DNA of 47,880 nucleotides from a virus: positions 1-47,880 of IMG/VR virus record IMGVR_UViG_3300033153_004637; one strand, given 5' to 3'. Numbering within the stretch: the stretch's first letter is position 1; each line of letters starts with the position of its first letter. The notes under the pieces were generated by a model, which did no database searches, had not been told where the DNA came from, and saw nothing but the letters and a program-made list of their open reading frames with translations. The translations under genes were made by a program, and so were the position numbers. Positions 41,024 through 47,476 of this stretch are shown piece after piece.

Positions 41024-41203
41024 TTGTTCCCTAGTTGCTACCCCCCATGCCCATGTATCCATAGGCTGGTAGGGTCATGGTGCATCGGGCAAGGGTTACT
41101 GTTCTCGGTATGCCCTTGGATATTTCTTTATGCTTGTGTCCCGTGCTATGACTGTGATGCAAGGGATTAGGGCAAGTATTATGGGAATAAGTAGGAATAT
41201 CCC

Positions 41204-41232
41204 TTGACATAGTGTCGATAGTAGTGTATGAT
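41204..41232 (+). promoter_or_regulatory. Near-consensus sigma70 promoter for the 41-45 kb block
   Basis: TTGACA (41204-41209), 17 bases, TATGAT (41227-41232): eleven of twelve consensus bases. Start near 41239, giving a leader of about 150 bases before the first ATG at 41388. The leader contains a direct repeat ACACGGTTACT. Confidence 0.85.
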
Positions 41233-41387
41233 AGTATTGAAGCGAGGGACATTGACAAATTACCCGGCGATACTCGAAGACACACGGTTACTACCTTAAT
41301 GGGAACACCACGAGAAGCCCTCAACATAGATGCCTTTGAAGGGCGGTAACACGGTTACTGTACTACTGATAAGGTGAAGGTGCTATA

Positions 41388-41519
41388 ATGATGTTCCGAG
41401 GGTTCACTTACACAATTGATGATATCCCTAACATTATCCAATGCTGGCTTAATGGATGGGTAAGTAAGCATGATATGTTGCAACTGATTGAGAACACCAT
41501 CCAGTCACGCTATGACTAA
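41388..41519 (+). CDS. 43-residue protein, first gene of the spaced small-gene block
   Basis: ATG 41388 (or the next codon, 41391) behind GAAGGTGCTATA, a start context shared by several genes downstream. Reads MMFRGFTYTIDDIPNIIQCW and ends NTIQSRYD. Followed 8 bases later by a GC hairpin (GCGCG/CGCGC). Function unknown. Confidence 0.6.
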   Translation: MMFRGFTYTIDDIPNIIQCWLNGWVSKHDMLQLIENTIQSRYD

Positions 41520-41527
41520 GGCACACG

Positions 41528-41616
41528 GCGCGCTTGCCGCGCTTCAAGGGCATCTATTGAATGTTACTGTGTTCCACAAGGGGCGTATGATATACGCTTA
41601 CTACTTGTGGAAGGTG
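41528..41616 (+). promoter_or_regulatory. Structured spacer: post-stop hairpin and a hairpin capturing the next ribosome site
   Basis: Hairpin 41528-41542 (GCGCG/CGCGC). Then TTCCACAAG (41572-41580) pairs with CTTGTGGAA (41604-41612), enclosing GCGTAT/ATACGC (41583-41597). The 3' arm includes the GGAA of the GGAAGGTG ribosome site for the 41622 gene, so translation may be controlled by unfolding. Confidence 0.65.
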
Positions 41617-41621
41617 CAATA

Positions 41622-41828
41622 ATGGCAAGAACATTTAAGGCTATTTTCGGCCCTGAAGCTGATAACTTCGAGTATCTGAAAACCCGTGGTTGGACTTTTG
41701 AAACGGTTATAGGTTCAAAGGTTCGCTATAACGCTTACCATAATGGGGAATTGGTATACGGGCGGTTTGAGGACTTAGGACACGTTATCAGAATGGCAAC
41801 TGATCGGGAATTACAATCCCAAACATAG
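41622..41828 (+). CDS. Small hypothetical protein
   Basis: 68 residues from ATG 41622 behind GGAAGGTG. Reads MARTFKAIFGPEADNFEYLK with a mixed alpha/beta pattern and RFEDLGHVIRMATDREL end. Flanked by structured spacers. Function unknown. Confidence 0.65.
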   Translation: MARTFKAIFGPEADNFEYLKTRGWTFETVIGSKVRYNAYHNGELVYGRFEDLGHVIRMATDRELQSQT

Positions 41829-41833
41829 CACCC

Positions 41834-41919
41834 CGGCGGCTATACGCCGCTTGTGGGACACGGTGACAAACGCACAACGGGCCTTGATAGCAAGCTGTAA
41901 CAGGCTTGACTACTCAAGG
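41834..41919 (+). promoter_or_regulatory. Structured spacer between small genes
   Basis: Hairpin CGGCG/CGCCG (41834-41849) is followed directly by CTTG. Then nested arms CCTTGA (41882-41887)/TCAAGG (41914-41919) enclose CAAGC/GCTTG (41891-41908). The next ribosome site follows within 5 bases. Confidence 0.6.
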
Positions 41920-41936
41920 GAACAGGTGCTAAGACA

Positions 41937-42323
41937 ATGAAAAAAGCTGAGATGCTTACAAGGTGGCAAGGGATTGAACCCAATCAGGCTCTAAGGCCGG
42001 GCGTGATACCCTACAAACATGAGGGTAGCACGTTTGACCGGGACGGTATCAGGGTAACAGGCTCTATGGAATGGATAGATGCTGTATTGTCAAGGTTGAC
42101 CGATCTGTTAGCTTATGAGGGCGTTGATACACGCTTACAGGTTAGCTATCGCCAATCGAATGATAAGGACGGCAACCCTATTGATGGGTATAACTGTTAC
42201 ATTCAGGTGCATCAACGTGGTAGTGAAGGGGCAATATTGCAAGCGTATATGGCCGGTGATACCCGCAAGGCAAGGGAATTGCATGAGCATAACCTTGAGC
42301 TTGCTTATCAGGGGGTAGAATGA
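41937..42323 (+). CDS. Hypothetical protein
   Basis: 128 residues behind CAGGTGCTAAGACA. Contains GSMEWIDAVLSRLTDLLAYE and an RLQVSYRQSNDKDGNPIDGY beta segment, so a compact alpha/beta fold is plausible. Coupled to the next gene (TGATG). Function unknown; small early proteins of this kind include anti-defence factors. Confidence 0.7.
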   Translation: MKKAEMLTRWQGIEPNQALRPGVIPYKHEGSTFDRDGIRVTGSMEWIDAVLSRLTDLLAYEGVDTRLQVSYRQSNDKDGNPIDGYNCYIQVHQRGSEGAILQAYMAGDTRKARELHEHNLELAYQGVE

Positions 42324-42733
42324 TGGACTATACCACTATTCTAAACGCCCTCAAGTCAAAGGCAATGGATGATATAGCCCGATGGACGGCCTATTGCATC
42401 AAACATCCCCGTAAGTCAAAGGACAAGACAAAACCCACGTTCTACCAATCGTTAGCCAACCAGCTCGAAACGTGGATAGATACAAGCGACAAATCACACC
42501 CCGTCCCCTTTAGCGAAAAGCAAGCGTACTATGTCAACAAAGCATGTCCGGGGGCTTATGAGTTCATCCGGGAACAACAAGTTAAAACAGGGCAATATCA
42601 AAACCACGCGACAAAATGCCCGGTTCGGTACAACCTCAACGGGGACGGCTTAGAGATCGGCAATAATGGGCTGGTTACTTGTCAGGGATGCGGGGCTGTT
42701 TTGGGGAAGGTGGTAGAACTACAGATAGTATAA
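42323..42733 (+). CDS. Hypothetical protein with C-terminal zinc-ribbon-like motif
   Basis: 136 residues from ATG 42323. N-terminal helices (LNALKSKAMDDIARWTAYCI), C-terminal CPVRYNLNG...TCQGCGAVLG with three to four Cys that could hold zinc. Translated with the preceding gene. Function unknown. Confidence 0.7.
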   Translation: MDYTTILNALKSKAMDDIARWTAYCIKHPRKSKDKTKPTFYQSLANQLETWIDTSDKSHPVPFSEKQAYYVNKACPGAYEFIREQQVKTGQYQNHATKCPVRYNLNGDGLEIGNNGLVTCQGCGAVLGKVVELQIV

Positions 42734-42741
42734 GCAACAAT

Positions 42742-42761
42742 GCCGGGGCACACGTCCCGGC
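42742..42761 (+). promoter_or_regulatory. Post-stop GC hairpin
   Basis: GCCGGG/CCCGGC arms with an 8-base loop, 9 bases after the stop, then GCTTGC. Member of the repeated hairpin-GCTTG series; no T-run. Confidence 0.6.
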
Positions 42762-42831
42762 GCTTGCTACCAAGGCCCGTTAGTGCAACGTCAACCCGCC
42801 CGGTAAACCACTATATTGGGAGATGATAACA

Positions 42832-43056
42832 ATGGATAAGATGTGTGTTACATGCCATTTCGGAGAGGTATTACCACAAGGCAAGGGGCCAACGATATTT
42901 TGCCATTGCCATGATAAGTTCAAGGGCAAGTATGAAACGTGTAGCGAGTGGGAACATGAATCGCTCGGTATGGACTTAGTGCCATGTCCCGGATGCACCA
43001 AAGGTGCTGCCAAACCAGAGCAACCATGCCCAGTATGCGGGACACCTTGCTGCTAA
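42832..43056 (+). CDS. Small multi-Cys zinc protein
   Basis: 74 residues from ATG 42832 (GGGAG 10 bases before; ATG 42823 is too close to it). Cys pairs CVTC, FCHCH, CPGC and CPVCGTPCC indicate two or more zinc sites, like a double zinc ribbon. Function unknown. Confidence 0.65.
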   Translation: MDKMCVTCHFGEVLPQGKGPTIFCHCHDKFKGKYETCSEWEHESLGMDLVPCPGCTKGAAKPEQPCPVCGTPCC

Positions 43057-43071
43057 TTAGCCCGATATGCT

Positions 43072-43167
43072 CCCGGCCCTTGTGCCGGGGGTTTATCAGG
43101 CGGGTTGACACCTTGGCGCATTTTGGCAAGCTCGATAGCCCCACGGGGGCTAAATACAGGGGCTTGC
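43072..43167 (+). promoter_or_regulatory. Structured spacer with nested hairpins before a ribosome site
   Basis: CCCGGC/GCCGGG (43072-43089) follows the stop by 15 bases. Further on, outer arms GCAAGC (43126-43131)/GCTTGC (43162-43167) enclose a perfect TAGCCCC/GGGGCTA hairpin (43136-43152), and AAAGGTG follows immediately. Confidence 0.62.
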
Positions 43168-43179
43168 AAAGGTGCTATT

Positions 43180-43788
43180 ATGATTACAGACAACATGCAG
43201 GAAACACACAAGTTAGCCGCAAAGGTGGCCGAACACATGGAAGGTTGGCATTATGACCCGACAAGTGACCCGGCTATGAACTGGCCGCATATCAAAGACA
43301 GTAACGGCGGGATGATACGCATCCACGGCACGGAATGGATGTCAGGTAACAAACTTCACATTGTCGGCATCTATCCCACGGATGACGGGCGATTGACAGG
43401 CCCCCGTGATGCTATGGTTGATACAAGCCATATCAAGGATATGATTAACGTATCATCGACCAAAACCCCCGATACTATCGCCCATGACATTACCCGGCGA
43501 TTATTGCCCGGTTACTTAGAAGGGCTTGAGATTGTCAAAACCCTTATCAACGACTGGCAAACACGCCGGAACCACGCTGCTACCAGAATGTCAGAAGTCG
43601 CAAGCTACGGCGGCGGCGAAGTACGCAAAAGCGGCATGACTGACAAAAACAGACCACGGGCTGATTTTAGCTTGTCTGGTGGTTGGGCAAATGCGGAAAC
43701 TTCCGACGGTGAATCATACTGTTTTGATATCAAGTACGTTTCCCACGCCGTAGCCGTGAAGATAGCGGCAGTCCTGCACGAAGCCTAA
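43180..43788 (+). CDS. Hypothetical protein, largest of the block
   Basis: 202 residues from ATG 43180 behind AAAGGTGCTATT. N-terminal THKLAAKVAEHMEGWHYDPT, middle PDTIAHDITRRLLPGYLEGL helical, end SYCFDIKYVSHAVAVKIAAV. No family recognised. It is followed by the candidate structured RNA. Confidence 0.7.
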   Translation: MITDNMQETHKLAAKVAEHMEGWHYDPTSDPAMNWPHIKDSNGGMIRIHGTEWMSGNKLHIVGIYPTDDGRLTGPRDAMVDTSHIKDMINVSSTKTPDTIAHDITRRLLPGYLEGLEIVKTLINDWQTRRNHAATRMSEVASYGGGEVRKSGMTDKNRPRADFSLSGGWANAETSDGESYCFDIKYVSHAVAVKIAAVLHEA

Positions 43789-43791
43789 CAC

Positions 43792-43821
43792 CCCCGGCAA
43801 CCCGGCTCCCTTATGCCGGGG
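43792..43821 (+). promoter_or_regulatory. Post-stop GC hairpin
   Basis: CCCCGGC/GCCGGGG arms around 16 bases, three bases after the gene stop, then CTTGCC. Alternative inner pairing CCGGC/GCCGG is possible. Member of the hairpin-GCTTG series. Confidence 0.6.
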
Positions 43822-43844
43822 CTTGCCACAATGTGCCGAGACTT

Positions 43845-43979
43845 CATAAGCCCTTATTCATAGGGGTGTGACCCACAGCATACAAAATACCCCTTTGTAG
43901 CTAATCGGGACAGGGTATTGTTGCCGACTAAGTGGCCGGGGCGGGTGAACCCCGCTACCCCTATGAATTAGGGCTTGTG
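43845..43979 (+). ncRNA. Candidate structured RNA closed by a 23-bp helix
   Basis: Arms 43845-43867 and 43957-43979 pair over 23 positions with one G-U and one U-U, enclosing 89 bases. Inside, 43883-43892 pairs with 43913-43923 (CAA-AATACCC with GGGTATT-G-TTG, one bulge) with a 20-base loop, and 43941-43955 forms GCGGG/CCCGC. A competing hairpin GGGT/ACCC (43864-43874) could open the closing helix. It matches no RNA class I recognise. The next ribosome site lies about 45 bases downstream. Confidence 0.55.
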
Positions 43980-44037
43980 ATCGACAATGGACACACTAAG
44001 CCCTTCAGGGAAGTAAAATAACCTTGGAGGTGCTAAG

Positions 44038-44220
44038 ATGGAAACAGAAACAAGGGTAGATTTGAATGATGGTCATCAGTCAGTCACGCTATGGTTCGGA
44101 AATGACCGTGTGGAAATGGAAGTGTGGACTGGCAAAGATGAAAGCGGCATGGGCAAACGCTTCAGCGAACACTTCGATTTAGAAGAGTCCCTCGAACAGC
44201 TCATGTTACCCAAACCCTAA
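44038..44220 (+). CDS. Small acidic protein
   Basis: 60 residues behind GGAGGTGCTAAG. Beta-like start (METETRVDLNDGHQSVTLWF) and helical acidic end (FDLEESLEQLMLPKP). Preceded by the candidate RNA. Function unknown. Confidence 0.65.
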   Translation: METETRVDLNDGHQSVTLWFGNDRVEMEVWTGKDESGMGKRFSEHFDLEESLEQLMLPKP

Positions 44221-44229
44221 CCGCCCTGT

Positions 44230-44360
44230 ACCGGGGCCACGCGCCCCGGTGCTTGTCCCGCTTTCCAACCCTATTGGAAGCGGGGCTTCCCTCAAGGGCT
44301 TGTGTGTCCCACAATAACAATATTAGCACCTTTCCGCCCTGGCCCCCGATAGCGCGGGGG
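44230..44360 (+). promoter_or_regulatory. Three successive GC hairpins in one spacer
   Basis: ACCGGGG/CCCCGGT (44230-44250) then GCTTG. CCCGCTTTCCAA/TTGGAAGCGGG (44257-44284, one bulge) then GCTTCC. CCCCCG/CGGGGG (44343-44360). The next start is at 44390. No T-runs follow the stems. Confidence 0.62.
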
Positions 44361-44389
44361 TCACGGGCCAAGGGTGCAAAGGAGACATG

Positions 44390-44686
44390 ATGCATTACAT
44401 TGAAAAGGACGGCAAGCCCGTCGAGGTTGAGGATGTATTGGAATGGGCAAAATGGTTTGAGACAGCCGACAGGCACGTGGCCATCACAGAGTTGGATAAC
44501 TGCAAGGTGTCTACCGTTTTCCTCGGTACTGATTACAACTTTAGTGGTAGCGGGCCTCCGGTAATCTATGAGACCCTTGTATTTGGTGGGCCACTTGACA
44601 ATGCGATGGACAGGTACTGTACCCGTGAAGAGGCTCTCAAAGGCCATGAGGCGATGGTATCCAAGGTAAAGGAGGCCACCGAATGA
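44390..44686 (+). CDS. Conserved small phage protein of unknown function
   Basis: 98 residues from the second of two ATG codons behind AAAGGAG. The pattern VSTVFLGTDYNFSGSGPPVI, YETLVFGGPLDNAMDRYCTR, EEALKGHEAMV is one I associate with a widespread small phage/plasmid protein of unknown role (FGGPL..E..RY.T..EA..GH). Coupled to the next gene. Confidence 0.72.
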   Translation: MHYIEKDGKPVEVEDVLEWAKWFETADRHVAITELDNCKVSTVFLGTDYNFSGSGPPVIYETLVFGGPLDNAMDRYCTREEALKGHEAMVSKVKEATE

Positions 44687-44823
44687 GCATATCAGTATCA
44701 TCTACGCCCCGCTGCCGCGTGTGCCGATCAGTCGCCGTGCCTTATGGCCGGTGGCAGGTGTGCATAAGATGTGGGCATACGGGGCCATTGACAACAGACA
44801 AAGGAGGACGACATGCCAAATGA
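44683..44823 (+). CDS. 46-residue zinc-ribbon microprotein
   Basis: ATG 44683 overlaps the upstream TGA; GGAGG lies just before. Reads MSISVSSTPRCRVCRSVAVP, with CRVC and CIRC pairs 14 bases apart in residues, a minimal zinc ribbon. Overlaps the next gene by 11 bases. Confidence 0.62.
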   Translation: MSISVSSTPRCRVCRSVAVPYGRWQVCIRCGHTGPLTTDKGGRHAK

Positions 44824-45142
44824 CAATGACAACTGGGCAAAACGGATACATGAACTCACCGCCACGAACAACAGCCTCGTGGACACGGTGCGGGGGCTGA
44901 GGGACGAGGTTGGACGGTTGCGGGCGTTACACAATGCCGATAAGCAACATTACATGGGCATAGCGCAAGCGACACAGGCCACCAACGCCGAGCTGGTGGG
45001 GGCGTTATCCTGTTGCCTTGCTGACCTTGAGGGCATCATGCCGCAATATGCACCAGACTGGGAAGCGTGCCCTGGTTGGCAAAGTATCAAAGATGCCCGT
45101 GCCGCCCTCGCCAAGGCCAAGGGAACGGGGGGTGATGGATAA
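44813..45142 (+). CDS. Coiled-coil protein
   Basis: 109 residues behind AAGGAGG. Residues 8-42 (WAKRIHELTATNNSLVDTVR, GLRDEVGRLRALH) have Leu/Val heptads. Ala-rich C-terminus. Function unknown. Confidence 0.7.
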   Translation: MPNDNDNWAKRIHELTATNNSLVDTVRGLRDEVGRLRALHNADKQHYMGIAQATQATNAELVGALSCCLADLEGIMPQYAPDWEACPGWQSIKDARAALAKAKGTGGDG

Positions 45143-45246
45143 TGGAATATGGAACCATTTTCATTTGCTTCGTAGTCGGCCTTATGGCCGGTTACGCCAT
45201 TGTAACATTAGCCGCGATGGTCGCACGGGGAGGTGATAACAATTGA
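45142..45246 (+). CDS. 34-residue membrane microprotein
   Basis: ATG 45142 behind GGGGGGTGATGG. Single membrane helix (TIFICFVVGLMAGYAIVTLA) and an Arg-containing tail. Overlaps both neighbours. Function unknown. Confidence 0.58.
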   Translation: MEYGTIFICFVVGLMAGYAIVTLAAMVARGGDNN

Positions 45247-45412
45247 TAACACCACCAAAACCCCGGCCCGCGTTAACATCGTGGTGCAAAAGGACACCCG
45301 CGAAGCCGTGGCCGCTGTCAGGGATGACATGCGTAAGGTCGTAGGCAACCGCGTCACCTTTGACGAGTGCCTGTTAGCACTGGTACAACAGTATGAGGAC
45401 AGGGTTAAGTAA
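45242..45412 (+). CDS. Small protein with a probable ATT start codon
   Basis: The frame after 45242 is clearly protein-like (DNTTKTPARVNIVVQKDTRE, then FDECLLALVQQYEDRVK; 56 residues) and ribbon-helix-helix-like in size and spacing. A perfect GGAGGTGAT ribosome site precedes ATT 45242-45244 at normal spacing. The only ordinary start, GTG 45233, lies inside that ribosome site. At 42832 almost the same context carries ATG. TTG 45243 is out of frame. Last gene before the terminator. Confidence 0.6.
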   Translation: MDNTTKTPARVNIVVQKDTREAVAAVRDDMRKVVGNRVTFDECLLALVQQYEDRVK

Positions 45413-45433
45413 GCCCGTTGCCCTAATACAATT

Positions 45434-45460
45434 AAGCCCCCTGTGATTGGGGGCTTTTTT
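45434..45460 (+). terminator. Rho-independent terminator at the convergence of the two blocks
   Basis: AAGCCCCC/GGGGGCTT 8-bp stem, 7-base loop, then TTTT on the plus strand. It lies between the last rightward gene and the last leftward gene and may also stop leftward transcripts, though the T-run there is weak. Confidence 0.9.
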
Positions 45461-45465
45461 GTTGC

Positions 45466-45750
45466 CTATTTCAACTCAGGGAATAACCCCTTTATCCATT
45501 CCATCGTTTCTGCGTGAATATCGCGTATTTGGGCGAGGGAATGTGCTTCCCCTGCCAACGCCTTCACTTTGCGGTTAAAGACCTCTGCCACCGCCTGCGC
45601 CGACGTAGCGTGATAGCTACAGCTTGTTGTCTTGATGCCTTCAGGTGTCTTTTCCGTTGCCTTGCACTTGACCACCTTACCGATAACCCACGAATGGGTA
45701 TCAAGCCACAGGTGCAAGTCAGTACCCTCAATCGGTATCTTGTTGCTCAT
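45466..45750 (-). CDS. Small hypothetical protein, last leftward gene
   Basis: 94 residues. Beta-like N-terminal half (GTDLHLWLDTHSWVIGKVVK; TSCSYHATSAQAVAEVFNRK) and helical end. Overlaps the upstream gene by 4 bases. Function unknown. Confidence 0.72.
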   Translation of the reverse strand: MSNKIPIEGTDLHLWLDTHSWVIGKVVKCKATEKTPEGIKTTSCSYHATSAQAVAEVFNRKVKALAGEAHSLAQIRDIHAETMEWIKGLFPELK

Positions 45751-46166
45751 TGCTCATCTCCTTGGGGTAAACGAACCCCGTACTTCGCGGCCACCTCATC
45801 AATATCCCTGTTTGTGTATTCAGCAAGCCGCTCTAAATCCCACCGCAAACAGGTAAGGGTCAACTCTATCATCATTCCCGCATCGCTCCTTTCCTCGTAC
45901 TCACCACTATTGAGCTTTCTTATGCGCTTCATGATGCTCAACTCAAGAGCCCTTATCTCCATTGCCCTGTAATCAAGCGGCTCAAAGTCATTGGTATAAT
46001 GCTGCAACTCACTCGCAAACCCCTGCTCAGGCTCAGACCCCGCAACCAGCGGCTCAGGGGCGGGGGCATAGATATCGCTGAGGTGAAATATTGACTCGGT
46101 AAGGCCACCAGCACAATAAGCTACAAGCAGCCAACCGATAAGCATCCATACAGGGAAGTTCTTCAT
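45747..46166 (-). CDS. Membrane-anchored helical protein
   Basis: 139 residues. N-terminal membrane helix or signal (FPVWMLIGWLLVAYCAGGL), a Pro/Glu linker and a helical C-terminus (MIELTLTCLRWDLERLAEYT). ATGA coupling to the small membrane gene upstream. Function unknown. Confidence 0.68.
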   Translation of the reverse strand: MKNFPVWMLIGWLLVAYCAGGLTESIFHLSDIYAPAPEPLVAGSEPEQGFASELQHYTNDFEPLDYRAMEIRALELSIMKRIRKLNSGEYEERSDAGMMIELTLTCLRWDLERLAEYTNRDIDEVAAKYGVRLPQGDEQ

Positions 46167-46321
46167 CGTCCATCCTCCTCTCCTGCTTTAACTGCTTTAG
46201 CCAAAGTCGATATCCCCATTATCACCGTAGCCACAATGGTTAATGGCAACACATCCAACCACAAGGCCGTGACCACTGTTGCCCCTGAAAGAAAAATCAT
46301 TACTACATTAACAGCGTTCAT
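46163..46321 (-). CDS. 52-residue two-helix membrane protein
   Basis: ATG 46319-46321 behind AAAGGAG. Two hydrophobic helices (VVMIFLSGATVVTALWL and LPLTIVATVIMGIST) and a charged tail AVKAGEEDGR. Size and layout resemble small holins, although the main lysis module lies at 8-9.7 kb. Adjacent to the exported 3D-like protein. Confidence 0.6.
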   Translation of the reverse strand: MNAVNVVMIFLSGATVVTALWLDVLPLTIVATVIMGISTLAKAVKAGEEDGR

Positions 46322-46327
46322 CGTCCA

Positions 46328-46699
46328 TCATCTCCTTTGTTTCCATATAACCCATACCCGCGCCCTATAACACTCCATCCTTCGACTTCGAACTCGTATA
46401 TCCACGGTATCATGCACCCAAGCGGCAGTTCTATCGCTCACACGCTTAAATCCTTCGAACTCAACCCATAACCACGTCCCATAGGGATAATCCCGCAACA
46501 GATCAGGGCTCACAGCCACCAACGGCCAGTCCCACGACTCCACGGGCAACAAGCCGCCGTGCCTGTTCATCAGCACAGGGTCAGCAACAGCAGTACCCCA
46601 CGCATCCTGACCCGGCCAATAAAATGAGATTCTATGCTCCGTGGACTGGGGCAAGGGGAACAGGAACAGTAGGGCTATGAGGATGTTAGCTATCAACAT
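46328..46699 (-). CDS. Exported 3D/RlpA-like double-psi barrel protein
   Basis: 123 residues. Signal peptide MLIANILIALLFLFPLPQS, then a beta-rich domain. The run YPYGTWLWVEFEGFKRVSDR followed by AAWVHDTVDIRV matches the 3D (Asp-Asp-Asp)/RlpA-like domain of peptidoglycan-acting proteins. It may be a secreted cell-wall enzyme or binding protein of a second lysis-like module. Confidence 0.6.
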   Translation of the reverse strand: MLIANILIALLFLFPLPQSTEHRISFYWPGQDAWGTAVADPVLMNRHGGLLPVESWDWPLVAVSPDLLRDYPYGTWLWVEFEGFKRVSDRTAAWVHDTVDIRVRSRRMECYRARVWVIWKQRR

Positions 46700-47153
46700 A
46701 ATCCTCCCACTTAACCTCGTCTATAATCACCTTGGTACATGCCTGCCTGCTTTCAGTGAACGCATAGTACCCGTGTATCTCCAACACATGCCGGTCGTTC
46801 TTAAACGCTATGCCCTCAAGGGCATCGGCAACGCTTTTGAACACATTGTCAACATCAGGACGTTGACCCGGCTCAAGGATCGCATCAGCCTTGGTCTTGT
46901 ACTCCTTGATGCGGTATGGGATGCACACGATCACCGTCAGCTTGACCCGTTCCATCATCCCCACGTTAGCCGCATCAGCCATCTGCACAATAGTAGCCTC
47001 AAAAGTGCGGGTTTTCTGCGGAGTCATCGCTATTATCAGGGGCTTGCCGCCCTTCATCATCGGTTGCCCTGTCTGCCTGTTCGTCGGGTTGAACACCCGT
47101 GGGCGCTGCTTCCCGACAGGGGGGCCGGGGATTGTTAGTCGGTATTGTTTCAT
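46686..47153 (-). CDS. rusA: RusA-like Holliday junction resolvase
   Basis: 155 residues from ATG 47151-47153 behind GGAGG. Family motifs PGPPVGKQRPR (9-19) and RPDVDNVFKSVADALEGIAF, then KNDRHV (98-123), include the metal-binding Asp100, Asp102 and Asp120 and conserved Lys106. It cuts branched recombination or replication intermediates before packaging. Overlaps neighbours on both sides. Confidence 0.92.
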   Translation of the reverse strand: MKQYRLTIPGPPVGKQRPRVFNPTNRQTGQPMMKGGKPLIIAMTPQKTRTFEATIVQMADAANVGMMERVKLTVIVCIPYRIKEYKTKADAILEPGQRPDVDNVFKSVADALEGIAFKNDRHVLEIHGYYAFTESRQACTKVIIDEVKWEDYVDS

Positions 47154-47476
47154 TATCCTAACCTCCAAGGCCAACCCCATTCGCCTGTCTTAATACTATA
47201 TCGTAGCCAATCAAAAGCGTACCACCTGAAATTATACCAAGCATACATCACTCGCCATTTGAGCCATAGCCATCGGGCTTCTCGCTCACACCATATATTG
47301 CGACAATTATATGAGAATGATTCCCAAATCCAAGCAGGATGCCATAATTCAATTTCAATGAAGGGGTTTAGCGACGGCAAATCACCGGCTGAATAACCCC
47401 ACCCACAGCCGCACGGTTCATCAGGCTCATATTCACCGCCACTGTAATAGTCACCTAAGCAAATTATGCACTTCAT
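47153..47476 (-). CDS. Trp/Tyr-rich protein with zinc-like N-terminus
   Basis: 107 residues from ATG 47474-47476. N-terminus CIICLGDYY...CGCGWG has four Cys of a possible zinc site. The C-terminal half is extraordinarily aromatic (EARWLWLKWRVMYAWYNFRW, then YAFDWLRY), alternating with basic residues. Stop and rusA start overlap as TAATG. Function unknown; membrane-surface or nucleic-acid binding is possible. Confidence 0.65.
   Translation of the reverse strand: MKCIICLGDYYSGGEYEPDEPCGCGWGYSAGDLPSLNPFIEIELWHPAWIWESFSYNCRNIWCEREARWLWLKWRVMYAWYNFRWYAFDWLRYSIKTGEWGWPWRLG

Larger units (their letters stand above)
40423..41203. other. Gene-free region with iterons and G tracts; candidate replication origin
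   Basis: No convincing gene in about 780 bases before the 41.2 kb promoter (965 to the next gene). It has hairpins at 40457-40473 (TGCCGC/GCGGCA) and 40540-40567 (ATTGCT/AGCAAT), a long-armed GCGGGGGG/CCCCCCGC repeat (40723-40761), a cluster of G tracts, and a 15-bp direct repeat. Its composition differs from the flanking coding DNA. Such repeat-rich non-coding islands often hold origins or protein-binding arrays, but no DnaA box was recognised. Confidence 0.45.

Noticed and set aside
40786-41034. Plus-strand frame of 82 residues rich in Pro, Met and Gly
   Set aside because: It spans G-tract and direct repeats, has no ribosome site and no protein-like pattern.
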